NCBI GenBank assembly: GCA_944324255.1
Contig: CALUVM010000013.1
Coordinates: forward strand, 1 to 58,111
From: Candidatus Gastranaerophilales bacterium
GTDB lineage: Bacteria > Cyanobacteriota > Vampirovibrionia > Gastranaerophilales > Gastranaerophilaceae
DNA length: 58,111 nucleotides
Direction of reading: 5' to 3'
The notes below the pieces were generated by a model. The model had not been told where the DNA came from and searched no databases. It worked only from the letters and a program-made list of their open reading frames with translations. The position numbers and the translations under genes are program-made. This document shows, one piece after another, positions 57,678 through 58,111 of this stretch (its first letter is position 1; each line of letters opens with the position of its first letter).

Positions 57678-58009
57678 TTTTAATGTTCCTTTATTTAATT
57701 TAAATGCTATTTAATATTTTGAAGGGGTTTTAAGTCTAAAATTTACCCCGCTTAAACCTTTTTAAAATAGAATGTGAAGTGAACACATTCTCTATAAATC
57801 GGCGTATGATGTAATGTTAAAATAAACATAATTAAATTGCAAACAGTTTGTGAAGATTTTTAAAGGAAAGGGATGGGAAGCAAAGCAAGCATATGTTAGC
57901 TGACAATATAGCTGTGTGCGAAAGATTAAAAAAATATAACATCAGAGGAACACCGTGCGGGAATTTTTTTAGAAATATGCTCTTCTGTCTTCTCCGATAT
58001 AAGGTTTGA
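57678..58009. other. Intergenic stretch upstream of rpmG
   Basis: No convincing gene. It must contain the promoter of the rpmG operon. AGAATGTG-AAGTGAA-CACATTCT (57769-57791) is a perfect 8-bp hairpin. A 38-codon plus-strand frame from about 57893 (MLADNIAVCERLKKYN) lacks support. Confidence 0.5.
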
Positions 58010-58043
58010 ATAAGAAAAAGCTTGAGTAAAAGAGAACTCAAGC
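58010..58043 (-). terminator. Rho-independent terminator for a gene beyond the window edge
   Basis: Minus strand GCTTGAGT-TCTCTTTT-ACTCAAGC followed by TTTTTCTTATT. It separates an unseen upstream minus-strand gene from the rpmG operon. Confidence 0.75.
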
Positions 58044-58111
58044 GGAAAAAGGGAAAAGGGATTAAAAATTAAGGTTGTATTTTAATATTTTGTTTATTTA
58101 TTTATTTATTT

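Noticed and set aside
57832-58041. 69-codon minus-strand frame upstream of rpmG
   Set aside because: No ribosome site, composition unlike real proteins here, and it spans a terminator hairpin.

Overview
This is an AT-rich bacterial chromosome segment with a Gram-negative outline. It carries LPS export genes (LptB and an LptF/LptG permease), a TolC-type outer-membrane factor, GmhA and two type IV pilin-like proteins, plus two flagellins. Low GC, these traits, and a run of unfamiliar helical proteins fit a non-photosynthetic gut relative of Cyanobacteria (Gastranaerophilales/'Melainabacteria'). That placement is inference from gene content; no rRNA is present. No phage, transposase, CRISPR array or plasmid origin was seen.

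Layout. 1-6.7 kb: an unknown helical protein, two pilin-like genes, gmhA, a UDP-glucuronate decarboxylase-like epimerase, pyruvate kinase and a LysM protein. 6.7-7.2 kb: tRNA-Pro followed by an exact 122-bp tandem repeat built from pieces of that tRNA plus a palindromic insert. 7.2-15 kb: Cys-cluster protein, MFS carrier, beta-propeller, acetyltransferase, a three-gene glycosyltransferase operon including a GT8-GT4 fusion, then tRNA-Glu and tRNA-Gln. 15-24 kb: an unknown glycine-rich protein, the lptB-lptF/G operon with a secreted phosphodiester glycosidase-like protein, rplJL with its leader, two membrane glycosyltransferase-type genes and a large unknown coiled-coil protein. 24-34.8 kb: housekeeping genes (radical SAM, AI-2E-type permease, ABC ATPase, TPR protein, MgtC, acetyltransferase, dGTPase, LipM-like acyltransferase, RlmD-like methylase, DnaQ-like exonuclease, thioredoxin). 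34.8-39.3 kb: a complete tripartite efflux set (MarR, EmrA, EmrB, TolC) around a palindromic operator. 39.3-52.5 kb: rpsU, lepB, a prenyl synthase, two flagellins with structured leaders, several small unknown proteins and ruvB. 52.5-58.1 kb: SpoU methylase, aminopeptidase P, parvulin, then the classic rpmG-tRNA-Trp-secE-nusG-rplK-rplA block on the minus strand.

The most interesting signal is regulatory. Eight genes for unfamiliar, mostly helical proteins without Sec signal peptides, scattered over the window, share upstream elements. One is a 17-bp box of the form CTTTATATATATGTAAG. Four have GCAATT exactly 15 nt before ACTTTA. One gene has a textbook sigma-28 (FliA) promoter and another a near match. 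The same window holds two flagellins whose leaders carry CsrA-like CAAGGATG sites, one in a hairpin loop. My hypothesis is a scattered regulon of flagellum-linked, possibly flagellar-apparatus-exported proteins that has not been described.

Other points of note are twin L1-operator-like RNA elements before both rplK and rplA, separation of rplKA from rplJL by about 35 kb, three probable leaderless mRNAs with the -10 box 6-7 nt before the start codon, cysteine-containing flagellins, and a pyruvate kinase whose last codons lie inside a shared terminator.
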